DNA of 37,475 bases from positions 1 to 37,475 of the forward strand of contig JANQEE010000052.1 in NCBI GenBank assembly GCA_028278525.1, read 5' to 3'. Shown here in pieces: positions 1-8,869 of this stretch. The stretch comes from Minwuiaceae bacterium. GTDB taxonomy: Bacteria > Pseudomonadota > Alphaproteobacteria > Minwuiales > Minwuiaceae. The position numbers and the translations under genes are program-made. Position 1 is the stretch's first letter. Every line of letters begins with the position of its first letter. The notes under the pieces are model-generated. The model was not told the DNA's origin. It was given only the letters and a program-made list of their open reading frames with translations, and did no database searches.

Positions 1-98
1 TCCGCGGTCGAACGCGAACCGACGATCGGCGCGGCGTAGTCCACCAGCGCCGGCCGGTTTTCCATATAGATCCGCAATCGCTTTTCGGTTTCGCTCAA
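1..98 (-). CDS. Probable ECF (FecI-type) RNA polymerase sigma factor, N-terminal fragment
   Basis: The minus-strand frame from a TTG at 98-96 (or an ATG at 65-63) to base 1 reads a peptide containing YMENRPALVDYAAPIVGSRS. This resembles the start of sigma-70 region 2 in FecI-like extracytoplasmic sigma factors, where a helix with 'R..LVDYA.PIVG.R..AEDVVQE' leads into the core-binding region. Only about 32 codons are inside the window, so the diagnostic part lies beyond the edge. The frame is closed upstream by a TGA near 182-180, so the start must lie between there and 63. No well-spaced ribosome binding site decides between TTG and ATG. A Fur-like box about 260 bases upstream would fit an iron-starvation sigma factor. 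Recognition rests on a short stretch and is tentative. Confidence 0.5.
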   Translation of the reverse strand, partial: MSETEKRLRIYMENRPALVDYAAPIVGSRSTA

Positions 99-357
99 CC
101 TTCGCCTGACCCGTGATCGTTTTTGCCTCAAGCCACGCCGCGCTGCCCGCAACAGGAAGCTCGATTTCCAGGTTCGCTCTCAATGCACCCCGTTGTTGGG
201 TCTGTTCCGCGCGCTTTGGACAGTTCGCCCTTTGGTTGGGCGCCGCCGCCGCACGCGTCAGACCATGTCCAGATCCGTTCGTTCCGAACGTCTCGGTCAT
301 TCCGTCAGTCCCAATGCCTGAAGCATTCTTTTGTTCCACAGGCATAGCAGGCGCAGT

Positions 358-372
358 TGAGAATCATTCTTA
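358..372 (-). promoter_or_regulatory. Fur-like 7-1-7 inverted repeat
   Basis: TGAGAAT-C-ATTCTTA is a 7-1-7 inverted repeat with one mismatch, close to the classical Fur core TGATAAT-N-ATTATCA. A further TAAGAAT (minus strand) abuts it, giving overlapping half-sites as many Fur sites have. It lies upstream of the probable FecI-type sigma gene, a family often repressed by Fur. The 260-base distance to the candidate start is long, so the assignment is tentative. Confidence 0.45.
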
Positions 373-427
373 ATTCTTAGCGGTAGAGCTTGTTTTTGGC
401 AACACCGCACGGCGGCCGTCATCGACA

Positions 428-469
428 CCCCCTCACTCTTACCCTCTCCCCCTCACGAGGGGGAGAGGG
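428..469 (-). repeat. Interspersed hairpin repeat, copy R1
   Basis: A perfect 12-bp stem (442-453 with 458-469, CCCTCTCCCCCT / AGGGGGAGAGGG) closes a CACG tetraloop. The asymmetric tail CCCCCTCAC lies to the left, so by the convention used here (stem then GTGAGGGGG) it is on the minus strand. It lies 20 bases beyond the stop codon of the hyuA-like gene. There is no T-run after the stem on the minus strand, so a classical intrinsic terminator is not supported, although the hairpin could protect the mRNA 3' end. Confidence 0.85.
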
Positions 470-489
470 AATAATCGAGCGCCACGGCA

Positions 490-2565
490 TCACCCGTCGC
501 CAACCTTGATGATCAGGTTGCCGTGCGGGTCGGCCGCGGCCTTGCAGCCGGGCGGCACCACGGTCGTCGAGTCGGTCTGCAACACGATCGCCGGGCCGTC
601 GAACCGTTCCCCGATCGGCAGCTTGTCGCGTTCGTAAAACGCCGTCTCGACCGTCTCCAGCTCGTCGCCCTTACGGAACACGCTCTCGCTGACCTTAACG
701 CGCGCCTCTTCCAGGGAGGGTCCGCCCGCCGGCGCCGGCCGGCCGATCTTCGGCGTCTCGCCGATGCCGGTCAGCCGAATGTTGACGATTTCGATCGGGC
801 TGTCCGCGAAATGATGCCCGTATTCCGCCGTATGCTGCTGGTGGAACCGCTCGAACGCCTGGTCCAACGCCGCCGGGTCGATGCCGCCGTCCGGCATGTC
901 GACGCGCAGCTCGTAGCCCTGGCCGACATAGCGCATGTCCGCCGCCCGGGCGAAGGAGACGCCGCCGACATCCACCTCGTCGGCGGCAAACTGGTCACGC
1001 AGGCTCTTTTCCATGCCCGCGAAATCGTCGTTGAGCCGCGCGAAATCGATGTCGGTGCTGACCTGGAACTCGGTTCTGATGGTTTCGTATTTCAGATCCG
1101 TGGTCAGCAGCCCGACCGCCGAGGTAATGCCGGGATAGGGCGGCACGATGACTTCCGGAATGCTCAGCATCTTGGCCACTTCCGCGCCGTGCAGCGGTCC
1201 GGCGCCGCCGAACGCCACCAGCGAATAGCCGCGCGGGTCGATCCCCTTCTGCACCGTGCGCGAGCGGATGGCGTTCGCCATGTTGGAATTGACGATGGTG
1301 ACGATGCCTTCGGCCGCCTCCAGATCCGTGAGGCCGAGCCGTTCGGCCAGGTCGCGGATCACCCGCCGCGAGGCGTCGTCGTCCAGGTTCATCTCGCCGC
1401 CCAGGAAGTTGTCCTTGTCCAGCCGGCCGAGGACCACGTTGGCGTCGGTCACAGTCGGCTCGGTACCGCCGCGGCCGTACGCCGCGGGGCCGGGCACGGA
1501 TCCGGCGCTCTGCGGGCCGACCCGGAACGCGCCGCCGGCATCGGTGCCGGCGATGCTGCCGCCGCCGGCGCCGATGGTGTGAATGTCGATCATCGGCACC
1601 ATCACCGGGTAGCCGGCGATCCAGGTGTCGCGCGCCGTCGCCTCGCCGAACCGGCCGCCGGTCACCACGCCGATATCCGCGCTGGTGCCGCCGATATCGA
1701 AGGTGATCAGTCCCTGCCGGTCCAGGCCCTGCCCGGCGAAGGCGCCGCCCAGCACGCCGGCCGCCGGGCCGGACAGCAGCGTCAGTACCGGCGTTTCCGA
1801 AATCATCGCCGGCGTCGCCACGCCGCCGTTGGAGCGCATGATATGCAGGTCGGCTTTCAGGCCCGCCTCGTCCAGCGCGCCGTTCAGTTGATTGACGTAG
1901 GTGCGCACCTTCGGCCCGATGAAGGCGTTCATCGCCGCCGTGGTAAACCGCTCGAATTCGCGAAACTGCGGCGACACCCCGGACGACGTGGTGACGAACG
2001 CTTCCGGATACTCCTCGGCGATGATGTCCCGCGCCCGGTCTTCATGCTTGGGATCGAGGTAGGAAAACAGGAAGCAGACGGCGACCGCCTCCACGCCTTC
2101 GGCCTTCAGTTCGCGCGCAACCTTGCGCACCTGCTCCTCGTTCAGGGGTACCAGCACCTCGCCTTTCGGCGGCGCCAGCCGTTCCTCCACCACTTTGCGG
2201 TGGCGGCGGCGCGTCAGGGGCCGCGCCTGCCAGGGAATGTCCTGCATGATCGAATAATGCTGCGGGCGCTGGTGCCGACCGATATGCACGATGTCGCGAT
2301 AGCCCGCCGTCGTGACGATGCCGGTCCGAGCGCCCTTGTATTCCAGCACCGCGTTGGTCGCGATGGTCGTGCCGTGATAGACGTGATCGATCGCCGCGGG
2401 ATCGATCCCGCCACGCCGGCACAGCCCCAGGATGCCGGTCATGACCCCTTCCGACGGATCCGCCGGCGTCGTCGCGACCTTATGGATCAGCGTCTCGTTC
2501 CTGTTGGTGTCGGTGTATACGACATCCGTAAAAGTACCGCCGACATCCACGCCAATTAACTTCAT
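490..2565 (-). CDS. Hydantoinase/oxoprolinase family protein, HyuA-type ATPase subunit
   Basis: A 691-residue member of the HyuA / 5-oxoprolinase-alpha / acetone carboxylase-beta family. The N-terminal actin-like ATPase motif [13 protein letters not shown] is at residues ~5-17 and the family motif [12 protein letters not shown] follows. The central Hydantoinase_A domain carries [15 protein letters not shown] and [10 protein letters not shown], and the C-terminal domain is complete. I place the start at ATG 2565 ([10 protein letters not shown]), with GAGGAAATC upstream; an in-frame GTG five codons earlier is less likely. Family enzymes use ATP to open hydantoin, 5-oxoproline or related lactam rings and usually pair with a HyuB subunit, which is not seen here. 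It is the last gene of the ABC transporter operon, 63 bases after the permease, so its substrate is probably what that transporter imports. The exact reaction is unknown. Confidence 0.9.
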   Translation of the reverse strand: MKLIGVDVGGTFTDVVYTDTNRNETLIHKVATTPADPSEGVMTGILGLCRRGGIDPAAIDHVYHGTTIATNAVLEYKGARTGIVTTAGYRDIVHIGRHQRPQHYSIMQDIPWQARPLTRRRHRKVVEERLAPPKGEVLVPLNEEQVRKVARELKAEGVEAVAVCFLFSYLDPKHEDRARDIIAEEYPEAFVTTSSGVSPQFREFERFTTAAMNAFIGPKVRTYVNQLNGALDEAGLKADLHIMRSNGGVATPAMISETPVLTLLSGPAAGVLGGAFAGQGLDRQGLITFDIGGTSADIGVVTGGRFGEATARDTWIAGYPVMVPMIDIHTIGAGGGSIAGTDAGGAFRVGPQSAGSVPGPAAYGRGGTEPTVTDANVVLGRLDKDNFLGGEMNLDDDASRRVIRDLAERLGLTDLEAAEGIVTIVNSNMANAIRSRTVQKGIDPRGYSLVAFGGAGPLHGAEVAKMLSIPEVIVPPYPGITSAVGLLTTDLKYETIRTEFQVSTDIDFARLNDDFAGMEKSLRDQFAADEVDVGGVSFARAADMRYVGQGYELRVDMPDGGIDPAALDQAFERFHQQHTAEYGHHFADSPIEIVNIRLTGIGETPKIGRPAPAGGPSLEEARVKVSESVFRKGDELETVETAFYERDKLPIGERFDGPAIVLQTDSTTVVPPGCKAAADPHGNLIIKVGDG

Positions 2566-2628
2566 ATCCGATTTCCTCACTATCTGCGGACGACGCCGGG
2601 CGGCCCTGCCGGTCCCGCGTCGATCGTT

Positions 2629-3630
2629 CTAGAACCTCTCCTGCCGGCCGCTCACCAGTTGCGACAACGTCACGGCGATCACCAGCGCGCCGCCGTAGAA
2701 CAGCTCGTGCACGAAGGTGCTGATCCCCAGCATGGTCAGGCCGGTGATACCGGTGACCAGGAAATAGACCGCCAGCATCGCGCCCAGCGGGTTGAAGCGC
2801 CCGGGAATGACACTGGTCGCGCCGAGGAATGCCGCCGCGAACGCGGGCAGCATGTAAGACAGGCCGGACACCGGGTCGGCGGCGCCGGTCGTCCCGGCAT
2901 ACATCACGCCCGCCGTCGCGCCCAGAAAGCTGGACGCCATCAGGCAGCCCCAGCGTACCCGATTGACCCGAATGCCGCTCAGGCGCGCCACCTCGCGGCC
3001 GCGGCCGACGAACAGGATGCGCCGGCCGACGGCGGTGAATTCGAAGACGTAGTAGATCGCGGCGCAAACCGCGACGGCATAGTAGAACGCCAGCGGAATG
3101 CCGAACAGGCGTTCGATCATCACGTATTTGACCAGGTTCATGGAAATGCCGCTGATCGTCATCGAATCGCTGATCCAGAGCGTCACACCGTGCACGAACG
3201 TGCCGGTGCCCAAAGTCACGATCAGGGAATGTATACGGAAGACGGTGATGAAAAAGCCGTTGACGAAGCCGACCAGCACGCCGGCCCCGATGGCGGCCAG
3301 AATGGCCCAGCCGATCGGCACTTGATACTGCACGTTCAGCACGCCGGCGATCATCGACGACAGGGTCATCACGTTGGCAATCGACACGTCGAAATCGCCG
3401 GCGGTCAGCGGAATGATGATGCCGAGCGTCACCACCACCAGCACGGCCTGCGATCCGAAGATGGTCGAGAAATTCGGCCAGGTCAGGAACGTGTTCGGCG
3501 CGATCGCGCCGAACACGGCGATCAGCGCCGCCCAGGCGATCACCAGGCCGAAGCGCTCGGCGAAATCGATCCAGTTCCAGTCCCAGCCGCCGGCCGCGCG
3601 CCCCTCGGAGGTTGTCGTGTCCGTGGTCAT
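2629..3630 (-). CDS. Sugar-type ABC transporter permease (RbsC/BPD_transp_2 family)
   Basis: A 333-residue inner-membrane permease of the ribose/xylose/autoinducer-2 class. About eight to ten hydrophobic segments follow a short polar N-terminus (MTTDTTTSEGRAAGGWDW). Family features include LTAGDFDVSIANVMTLSSM and the cytoplasmic loop with VGRGREVARLSGIRVNRVRW, which contacts the ATPase. The start is ATG 3630, whose ATGA overlaps the stop of the upstream ATPase gene by 4 bases, indicating translational coupling. The open frame runs far upstream, but that extension is only antisense-like sequence inside the ATPase gene. It should work as a homodimer or with a second permease not visible here; only one permease gene is present. 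The substrate is not determined by the sequence. Confidence 0.93.
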   Translation of the reverse strand: MTTDTTTSEGRAAGGWDWNWIDFAERFGLVIAWAALIAVFGAIAPNTFLTWPNFSTIFGSQAVLVVVTLGIIIPLTAGDFDVSIANVMTLSSMIAGVLNVQYQVPIGWAILAAIGAGVLVGFVNGFFITVFRIHSLIVTLGTGTFVHGVTLWISDSMTISGISMNLVKYVMIERLFGIPLAFYYAVAVCAAIYYVFEFTAVGRRILFVGRGREVARLSGIRVNRVRWGCLMASSFLGATAGVMYAGTTGAADPVSGLSYMLPAFAAAFLGATSVIPGRFNPLGAMLAVYFLVTGITGLTMLGISTFVHELFYGGALVIAVTLSQLVSGRQERF

Positions 3631-5243
3631 GCCCGCATGCTGCCTTCCTGCCGTTCCAACACGCCGCCGACGCTGCGGTAGCAGTGTTCCGCTATCGTAT
3701 CCTTGTTGACGTCGTCTCCGGTCAGCTCGCCGATGACCCGGCCACGGCTGAACACCAGGACCCGGTCGCAGATCGCCGCCAGCTGTTCGTAGTCGGAACT
3801 GGCGCATAACACCGCCGCGCCGCCGCGCACGGACTCGTCGATCGCCTTGTACACGGTCTGCCGTGCGCCGACGTCGACACCCTGGGTCGGTTCGTCCAGG
3901 AGGATCAGCGCCGGTTCCGTCTGAAACCATTTCGCCAGCAGCGCCTTCTGCTGGTTGCCGCCGCTCAGCGCCTCGAACGGCAGCGCCGGCGCGTTCGGCC
4001 GGACCTCGAACGCCGCGCCCAGCGCACCGGTTCGCCGCCGCATGCCGGACCGGTTCAGCGCCCAGGGATTGTAAAGCGTGTGCAGCACGGGAATCGTCAT
4101 ATTGTCGGCAACGTTGAGCGAGCCGACGGCGCCGGCGTTCTGGCGGTCGCCGGGGATCAGCACCATGCCCGCCGCGACGGCGCGGGCGGGATCCAGTCCG
4201 GATATATCCAAGGCCCGGCCTTTGAGGGACAGTCTTCCGCTGCCAACCGGACGCGCGCCGTAGACCAGATAGGGGATCTCGTCGTACCCGGACCCGATCA
4301 GGCCGGTCAGGCCGACAATCTCGCCGCCATGCAGGGCGATCGAGACGTCGTCGACTGCGCCGCCGCTCAAACCGTCGATGCGTACGTCCATGGCGCCCTG
4401 GCTCGCATTGCGATGCACGGGCGCCTGCCCGTCGAGCTGCCGCCCGACGATCATCTCGACGAAATCCCTGGCCGTCGCCTCGGCGGTGACCAACGTCCCC
4501 GCCACCCGGCCGTCACGCAGCACCGTGGCGCGGTCGGTAATCTCGATCACTTCGTCCACGTCATGCGAGACGAAGATCACGCCGGCGCCGTCGGCAACAA
4601 TACCACGCACCAGCGCGAACAGCTGATGCACGTCGTTTTCCGGCAGGAACGGCGTCGGCTCGTCCAGCACCAGCAGGCCGGCTTCCCCGCCTTTGCCCGT
4701 CGCCGATTTCAGGTCGTTGACCGCACGCACGATGGCCAGCAACGCCCGTTGCACCGGCGACAAATCGCCGACCACCGCGCCCGGATCGATCGGCAGGCCG
4801 TACTCCGCGAACAACCGCGCCGCCCGCTCACGCTCGCGCCGCCAGGAGATCAGCCAGCGCGGCCGGCTGGCCAACTCGCCGATGAACAGGTTCTCGACCA
4901 CGGTCAGCGACGGGATCAGACCGAGATCCTGGTGCACGAAGGCGATGCCGTGGTCGCGGAAACCGCCCGGCGGCGCCGGCAGCCGCATGCGCCGGCCATG
5001 CAAATAGAGCTCGGCCCCCGGTTCCGGCGCGTGGTATCCGGCCAGGATCTTGATCAGCGTCGATTTGCCGGACCCGTTTTGGCCAAGCAGGCCGTGCACC
5101 TCGCCCGCCGACACATCCAGGTCGACGCCGGTCAGCGCCCGTTCGCCGCCGAAATGCTTCGACAGCCCGGTCAGCCGCAAGGCCGGGGGCGTGCTATCCG
5201 CCGGGGGCGCACGATCCGCCGCCCCCGGCGCGGGGTGATGCAC
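3627..5243 (-). CDS. Sugar-type ABC transporter ATP-binding protein with two ABC domains (RbsA/XylG family)
   Basis: A 538-residue double ATPase. Domain 1 has Walker A GQNGSGKS (residues ~54-61), a non-canonical signature LSPVQ in place of LSGGQ, and Walker B LLVLDEPT. Domain 2 has the degenerate P-loop typical of the second half of RbsA/MglA/XylG proteins (GLTGLIGSGYDE, no GK), the signature LSGGNQQK and Walker B LILLDEPTQGVD. It energises uptake together with the neighbouring permease and binding protein. The start is a GTG at 5243 whose G is also the last base of the upstream TAG stop, and the 3' end overlaps the permease start by 4 bases, so the three transport genes form one tightly coupled operon. 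The first ~20 residues are Pro/Ala-rich and outside the ABC fold. Confidence 0.94.
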   Translation of the reverse strand: MHHPAPGAADRAPPADSTPPALRLTGLSKHFGGERALTGVDLDVSAGEVHGLLGQNGSGKSTLIKILAGYHAPEPGAELYLHGRRMRLPAPPGGFRDHGIAFVHQDLGLIPSLTVVENLFIGELASRPRWLISWRRERERAARLFAEYGLPIDPGAVVGDLSPVQRALLAIVRAVNDLKSATGKGGEAGLLVLDEPTPFLPENDVHQLFALVRGIVADGAGVIFVSHDVDEVIEITDRATVLRDGRVAGTLVTAEATARDFVEMIVGRQLDGQAPVHRNASQGAMDVRIDGLSGGAVDDVSIALHGGEIVGLTGLIGSGYDEIPYLVYGARPVGSGRLSLKGRALDISGLDPARAVAAGMVLIPGDRQNAGAVGSLNVADNMTIPVLHTLYNPWALNRSGMRRRTGALGAAFEVRPNAPALPFEALSGGNQQKALLAKWFQTEPALILLDEPTQGVDVGARQTVYKAIDESVRGGAAVLCASSDYEQLAAICDRVLVFSRGRVIGELTGDDVNKDTIAEHCYRSVGGVLERQEGSMRA

Positions 5244-6331
5244 TATTTCACACCCCAGAGCTCAAGGTACCCGTCCACATAGGCCGCGCCGTAACCCATC
5301 GACGGCTGCGGCGGCGTGCCTGCGTCCTTCGCGTTCTCCTTGGTGAACAGGTAGAACGGAATTTTCGGGTCCTTGACCGGCTCCAGGCCGCAGACGATCC
5401 GCATCTCCGCGTCCATGATGGCGTAGCCGACCCAGTCCAGGTTCTCGCCGATATCCATCGCCACCTTGCCTTCCTGGACGAACCCGATCACGAAGTCGGT
5501 GCCGTTGAAGGTGACGATCGGGGCGCGTTCCCGCGCGCCGACGATCTCGATCGCCGGCACCACGAACTGCGACATGCTGTCGTACATGACGATGACGTAG
5601 TTGATGGACGGGTCGGCCAGCAGCGCCGCCTGAACCGTCGGCTGCGTCCGCGTCGCCCAATCGGTGACCAGGATGTTCTTCTTGGTCACCTTGCAATCCG
5701 GGCATTTGGCCAGCTCGGCGTCGATCCCGGCCATCATCGAATCCGTCGACAGCGGCCCGGTCGTGTACATCAGCAATGCGTTCAGCTTGCCGCCGGTCTC
5801 GACCACCGCCCAGTCGACCAGCAACTGGCCGGCTTTGAAATAGTCGATCGGCACGGCGTGTGTGGCGTTCGGCACCTCCTGTTCCAGGCCGCTGTAGTGC
5901 GAGGCGACCACCGGGATGCCGGCGGCCTTCGCCGCCTCCACCTGCGGCACCAGCACGCGCGGGTCGGTGCCGCCGACCAGATCGATCAGGTCGAACTTCT
6001 GGTTGATGGCGTGGTTCATGCCCTGAACCCACTGGGTCGGCTGGCCCTGGTTCTCCCACTGCACCAGCTCGAAACCGACCGCGGCGGCCGCCTTCTCCAT
6101 CCCGCGATGGATGTTCTGATTGAACGGATTGGTGCTGGTAATCGGAATCGTCAGGATTTTCTTGTCCTGCATGCAGGCCTTGGCGTCGAACGGCTCGCCC
6201 GGCGCCGTAAAACCCGGCTTGTCGCGGAACGGATCCAGTTGCTTTTTGAAATAATCGAGGTCCTCGGCGGCGGCCGGCGTCAGCGCCCCCGACACCAGCG
6301 CCAAAGCGCTCATAAATCCGAACAGACGCAT
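5243..6331 (-). CDS. Periplasmic sugar-type substrate-binding protein of an ABC importer
   Basis: A 362-residue precursor with a Sec signal peptide (hydrophobic segment ~4-20, likely cleavage after AAA at ~22). The mature protein fits the PBP1/Peripla_BP_4 fold: TIPITSTNPFNQNIHRGMEKAA is the usual first strand and ligand loop, and LVGGTDPRVLVPQVEAAKAAGIPVV is the second Rossmann crossover. A KCPDCK pair at mid-protein may be a disulfide. The ATG has a strong ribosome binding site (GGGAGGATGTA), as expected for the first and most abundant product of an ABC operon. It is followed by the ATPase, the permease and the hyuA-like gene. The family binds sugars, autoinducer-2, purines and related small molecules; the ligand here cannot be named. 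Confidence 0.92.
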   Translation of the reverse strand: MRLFGFMSALALVSGALTPAAAEDLDYFKKQLDPFRDKPGFTAPGEPFDAKACMQDKKILTIPITSTNPFNQNIHRGMEKAAAAVGFELVQWENQGQPTQWVQGMNHAINQKFDLIDLVGGTDPRVLVPQVEAAKAAGIPVVASHYSGLEQEVPNATHAVPIDYFKAGQLLVDWAVVETGGKLNALLMYTTGPLSTDSMMAGIDAELAKCPDCKVTKKNILVTDWATRTQPTVQAALLADPSINYVIVMYDSMSQFVVPAIEIVGARERAPIVTFNGTDFVIGFVQEGKVAMDIGENLDWVGYAIMDAEMRIVCGLEPVKDPKIPFYLFTKENAKDAGTPPQPSMGYGAAYVDGYLELWGVK

Positions 6332-6463
6332 TACATCCTCCCTGTTTATTATCCCCGCCAGCTGATGCGCGGCGTGTCATAATAGGAAGGATGCCGGGAT
6401 ACCGGGGCACTTGCAACACGGCCCCCGGCCCCGGAAGAAGCGCCGCCTTTCGGTGCGGCCGGA

Positions 6464-7087
6464 CTACTGACCGAACAGTTTTTGGAATTCTTCCGTCGAA
6501 TTCACCTGCGGGAACGGTTCGTCCGGCACCGGTTTACCCAGGAATTTACAGAGCGGCCCCCAGCCGTCGGCGACCCGGTAAACCAGCAGCCGCTCGGCCG
6601 GAACGGTCCGTTTCACGTCTTCGATATGCCGCTCGAACACGGCGATCGCATGCGCGCGGTCATCCATCTTGCCGTCGAACGTGTTCTCGATGATCAGCTT
6701 GCGCGCCATCGTCAGGCGCATCCTGCGCTCCGGGTCGACATTCTCGGGCGCGTTCATCATCCGCGGGTAGATCGTGTTGTGCACGCTGTCGAACCAGCGG
6801 TCCGGGTCGCGCAAGGTCAGGATCACCTTGGCGTCGGGATAGAGGTCGGCGTATTCGCGATAGAAGCTGCAGGCCGGCCAGTCGACCGCGGCATGAAAGC
6901 CGTTGAACAGTGTGTCCCAATCGACCTGCTCGCCATTCGCGGCGCTGAGCCACTGTTCCGCATGCGTCGGATTGTTGCCGACTTCCATCATGTGATAGCA
7001 GGGATCGAAGCCGATCCGCTCCAGCGCGCTTTTCAGCGATAACGTGCCGGTCCGCCCGAAACCCGCGCCGATTACCGAAAGTGCCAT
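6464..7087 (-). CDS. Sulfotransferase-family protein
   Basis: A 207-residue cytosolic protein. The N-terminal GAGFGRTGTLSLKSAL matches the 5'-phosphosulfate-binding loop region of the Sulfotransfer_4-type family. KVILTLRDPDRWFDSVHNTIYP (residues ~88-109) matches the 3'-phosphate-binding Arg/Ser region. This PAPS-dependent fold is common in alphaproteobacteria, but biochemical functions for this subgroup are scarce, so transfer of a sulfuryl group is inferred from family. The gene lies between the glutamine-synthetase-like gene (81 bases upstream) and the binding-protein gene (132 bases downstream), all on the same strand. It could modify a substrate of the surrounding pathway or be an unrelated passenger. 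Confidence 0.85.
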   Translation of the reverse strand: MALSVIGAGFGRTGTLSLKSALERIGFDPCYHMMEVGNNPTHAEQWLSAANGEQVDWDTLFNGFHAAVDWPACSFYREYADLYPDAKVILTLRDPDRWFDSVHNTIYPRMMNAPENVDPERRMRLTMARKLIIENTFDGKMDDRAHAIAVFERHIEDVKRTVPAERLLVYRVADGWGPLCKFLGKPVPDEPFPQVNSTEEFQKLFGQ

Positions 7088-7168
7088 AAATTTCGTCCCC
7101 GTTGTCTGGAAGGGCCGATCATGGTTCCGCGCGGCACCGAGGGCAAGGCCCGGCGCGCTGCCAGCCGG

Positions 7169-8632
7169 CTAGAACAGGTCGAAATACTCGCGCTGTTCCC
7201 AGTCGGTAACGGTCGACAAAAAGCGGGAGATCTCGAATTCCTTGATGGTCAGAATGTAGTCGACGAACCGGTCGCCGAGTTTCTCGCGGAACATTTGGCT
7301 GCCGCGCAGCGCCGCCACCGCGTCCATCAAACTCTGCGGCAAGGCGGGCGCGTCCGCCTCGTACGGTGCGTCCACCGGCGTCGCCGGTTCCAGATTGCGC
7401 GCCACGCCGTCCATGCCGGACAGGATCTGCGACGCCAGATAGAGATAGGGATTGGCCGCCGGCTCGCCTATGCGGTTTTCCAGCCGGGTCGCGCCGTCGC
7501 CGGCGCCGCCGATCGCCCGGATCATCGCGCCGCGGTTGTCGCGGCCCCAGACCGCGCGGTCCGGCGCCAGGGTGTAAGGGCGATAGCGCTTGTAGCCGTT
7601 GATCGTCGGGGTGGTGAAGACGGAAGCCGCCGGCGCGTGCGCCAGCAATCCGGCGACGAAGTGACGGCCCAACGGCGACAGCAGGTCATCGCCTCCCGTC
7701 GGCATGAAGGCATTCTCGCCTGTCTTCCGGTCGCAGAGCGATTGATGCAGATGCCAGCCGCTGGAAAACAGGTTCGGCAGGTTCGGTCGGCACATGAAGG
7801 TCGCGTGATAGCCGTGCCGTTGGCAGACCTGCTTCACGGCACTGCGCAGCAGCACCATTGTATCCGCCGGCTCCAGCCCGACGCCCGGATGGAAGGTCAG
7901 CTCGCACTGGCTCGGCCCAAACTCCACCTCGATGGACCGGAGCGGCAGGCCCAGTTGCACCAGATGGCGGCGCAGAATTTCCAGCGCCGGGTCCAGTTGA
8001 TCCATCCGGTTTTCGGTCAGGTACTGGAAGCCCTGCGCCAGCAGGCTGACCGCCGGCGGCTCGCCCGGCTGACCGGCCTGCTCCGGCTTAAGCTTCGGGT
8101 CTTCCAGCTTCAGGATATGGAATTCGACCTCCAGGCCGGACACGTAATCGTATCCCGCCTCCGCCAGATCGCTTAACGCATCGCGCAGAATCTGCCGGGT
8201 CGAGAAGGGCACCGCCTTGCCGTTCGGGAAATAGATGTCGCACAGCATCCAGCCGGTGCCCGGCGCCCACGGCAGCGTGCGAAACGTCGCCGGGTCCGGC
8301 ACCATCACAAAGTCGCCGGCGCCGCCCATCTCGGCCATGTCGAAGCCGCCGCCGGCGGTGAACACCGGATAGACCGTCTTGTGCGACGTATCCTTGGCCA
8401 GCAGCGAGGTGGTCATGGTGCAGCCGTCGCGCATCGCCGCCTTGGCCGCGTCGGCCATCAGCGTCTTGCCGCGCAGCACGCCGTGCTGGTCGGCGAACGA
8501 CAGCCGCACGACTTCCAACTCCTGCTCGTCGATCGACCGCTCGACACGCTCGGCCGCTTCCGCGTCGCCATCCCGCCACAGCCCATGCCGCTCGACGAAG
8601 CCGGCGCTGCCGACGCTACGGTTATCGGACAT
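7169..8632 (-). CDS. Glutamine-synthetase-like ligase (candidate gamma-glutamylamide synthetase)
   Basis: A 487-residue protein with a full GS fold. The beta-grasp domain comes first (VVRLSFADQHGVLRGKTL). The catalytic domain has SGLEVEFHIL (metal Glu ~168/170), EVEFGPSQCE (~235-244), GWHLHQSL (~292-299), NGYKRYRP (~345-352), the Arg in VWGRDNRGAMIR (~364) and TRLENRIGEPAANPYL (~382-397). Divergent GS-like enzymes of this kind often ligate glutamate to amines (PuuA, IpuC, AtdA1) instead of ammonia. I chose ATG 8632 (MSDNRS) over an in-frame GTG four codons earlier. It lies downstream of a Rieske oxygenase gene on the same strand, a pairing known from aniline degradation. No GlnB or adenylylation context is present, so a housekeeping role is unlikely. 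The acceptor amine is unknown. Confidence 0.88.
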   Translation of the reverse strand: MSDNRSVGSAGFVERHGLWRDGDAEAAERVERSIDEQELEVVRLSFADQHGVLRGKTLMADAAKAAMRDGCTMTTSLLAKDTSHKTVYPVFTAGGGFDMAEMGGAGDFVMVPDPATFRTLPWAPGTGWMLCDIYFPNGKAVPFSTRQILRDALSDLAEAGYDYVSGLEVEFHILKLEDPKLKPEQAGQPGEPPAVSLLAQGFQYLTENRMDQLDPALEILRRHLVQLGLPLRSIEVEFGPSQCELTFHPGVGLEPADTMVLLRSAVKQVCQRHGYHATFMCRPNLPNLFSSGWHLHQSLCDRKTGENAFMPTGGDDLLSPLGRHFVAGLLAHAPAASVFTTPTINGYKRYRPYTLAPDRAVWGRDNRGAMIRAIGGAGDGATRLENRIGEPAANPYLYLASQILSGMDGVARNLEPATPVDAPYEADAPALPQSLMDAVAALRGSQMFREKLGDRFVDYILTIKEFEISRFLSTVTDWEQREYFDLF

Positions 8633-8664
8633 GAGATACAGCACCCGGAAACCGCCACAAAAAA

Positions 8665-8704
8665 CCCTCTCCCCCTTTAAGGGGGAGAGGGCTGGGTGAG
8701 GGGG
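8665..8704 (+). repeat. Interspersed hairpin repeat, copy R2
   Basis: Stem CCCTCTCCCCC / GGGGGAGAGGG around a TTTAA loop, followed by the oriented tail ending GTGAGGGGG. It faces copy R3 about 80 bases away with the tails pointing towards each other. Both lie in the 237-base gap between the Rieske and GS-like genes. Confidence 0.85.
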
Positions 8705-8784
8705 TGACCGGCCTCAACAAAATCGACGATCTTTCAGGACACGACTCGGCGTCAGTCCGCCGCGAACCGTGTCCTACATCAACG

Positions 8785-8826
8785 CCCCCCTCACCCTGCC
8801 TCTCCCCCCGCAAACGGGGGGAGAGG
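8785..8826 (-). repeat. Interspersed hairpin repeat, copy R3
   Basis: Tail CCCCCCTCACCCTG, then a perfect 12-bp stem CCTCTCCCCCCG / CGGGGGGAGAGG with loop CAAA. It is inverted relative to R2. It lies 44 bases downstream of the Rieske stop codon. Confidence 0.85.
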
Positions 8827-8869
8827 GGATAAACGCGCAACATCTTGTTCGATCCGGACAACGAAAGCT

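Larger units (their letters stand above)
99..489. other. Intergenic region between the sigma-factor fragment and the hyuA-like gene
   Basis: This stretch lies between the sigma-factor start and the 3' end of the hyuA-like gene. It holds a Fur-like inverted repeat (358-372) and one interspersed hairpin repeat (428-469). Short open frames exist on both strands, but none has a convincing ribosome binding site or a recognisable product. I see no gene here. Confidence 0.6.

Noticed and set aside
63..300. Minus-strand frame from ATG 300 in a different frame from the sigma-factor fragment
   Set aside because: No Shine-Dalgarno and a composition unlike a protein; it passes through the sigma-like segment out of frame.
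523..2559. Very long plus-strand open frame opposite the hyuA-like gene
   Set aside because: Arg/His/Asp-rich composition without any motif; it is a GC-rich antisense shadow of a confidently identified gene.
3631..3930. 100-codon N-terminal extension of the ABC permease
   Set aside because: It lies inside the ATPase gene and lacks membrane segments; ATG 3630 with a 4-base overlap is the usual coupling.
7169..8632. Housekeeping glutamine synthetase (glnA)
   Set aside because: The sequence is divergent, and the context (Rieske gene, no glnB) points to a specialised gamma-glutamyl ligase.
428..8826. Hairpin copies R1-R3 as intrinsic terminators
   Set aside because: The stems are strong but no T-run follows on the relevant strand, and paired, oriented copies fit an interspersed repeat better.
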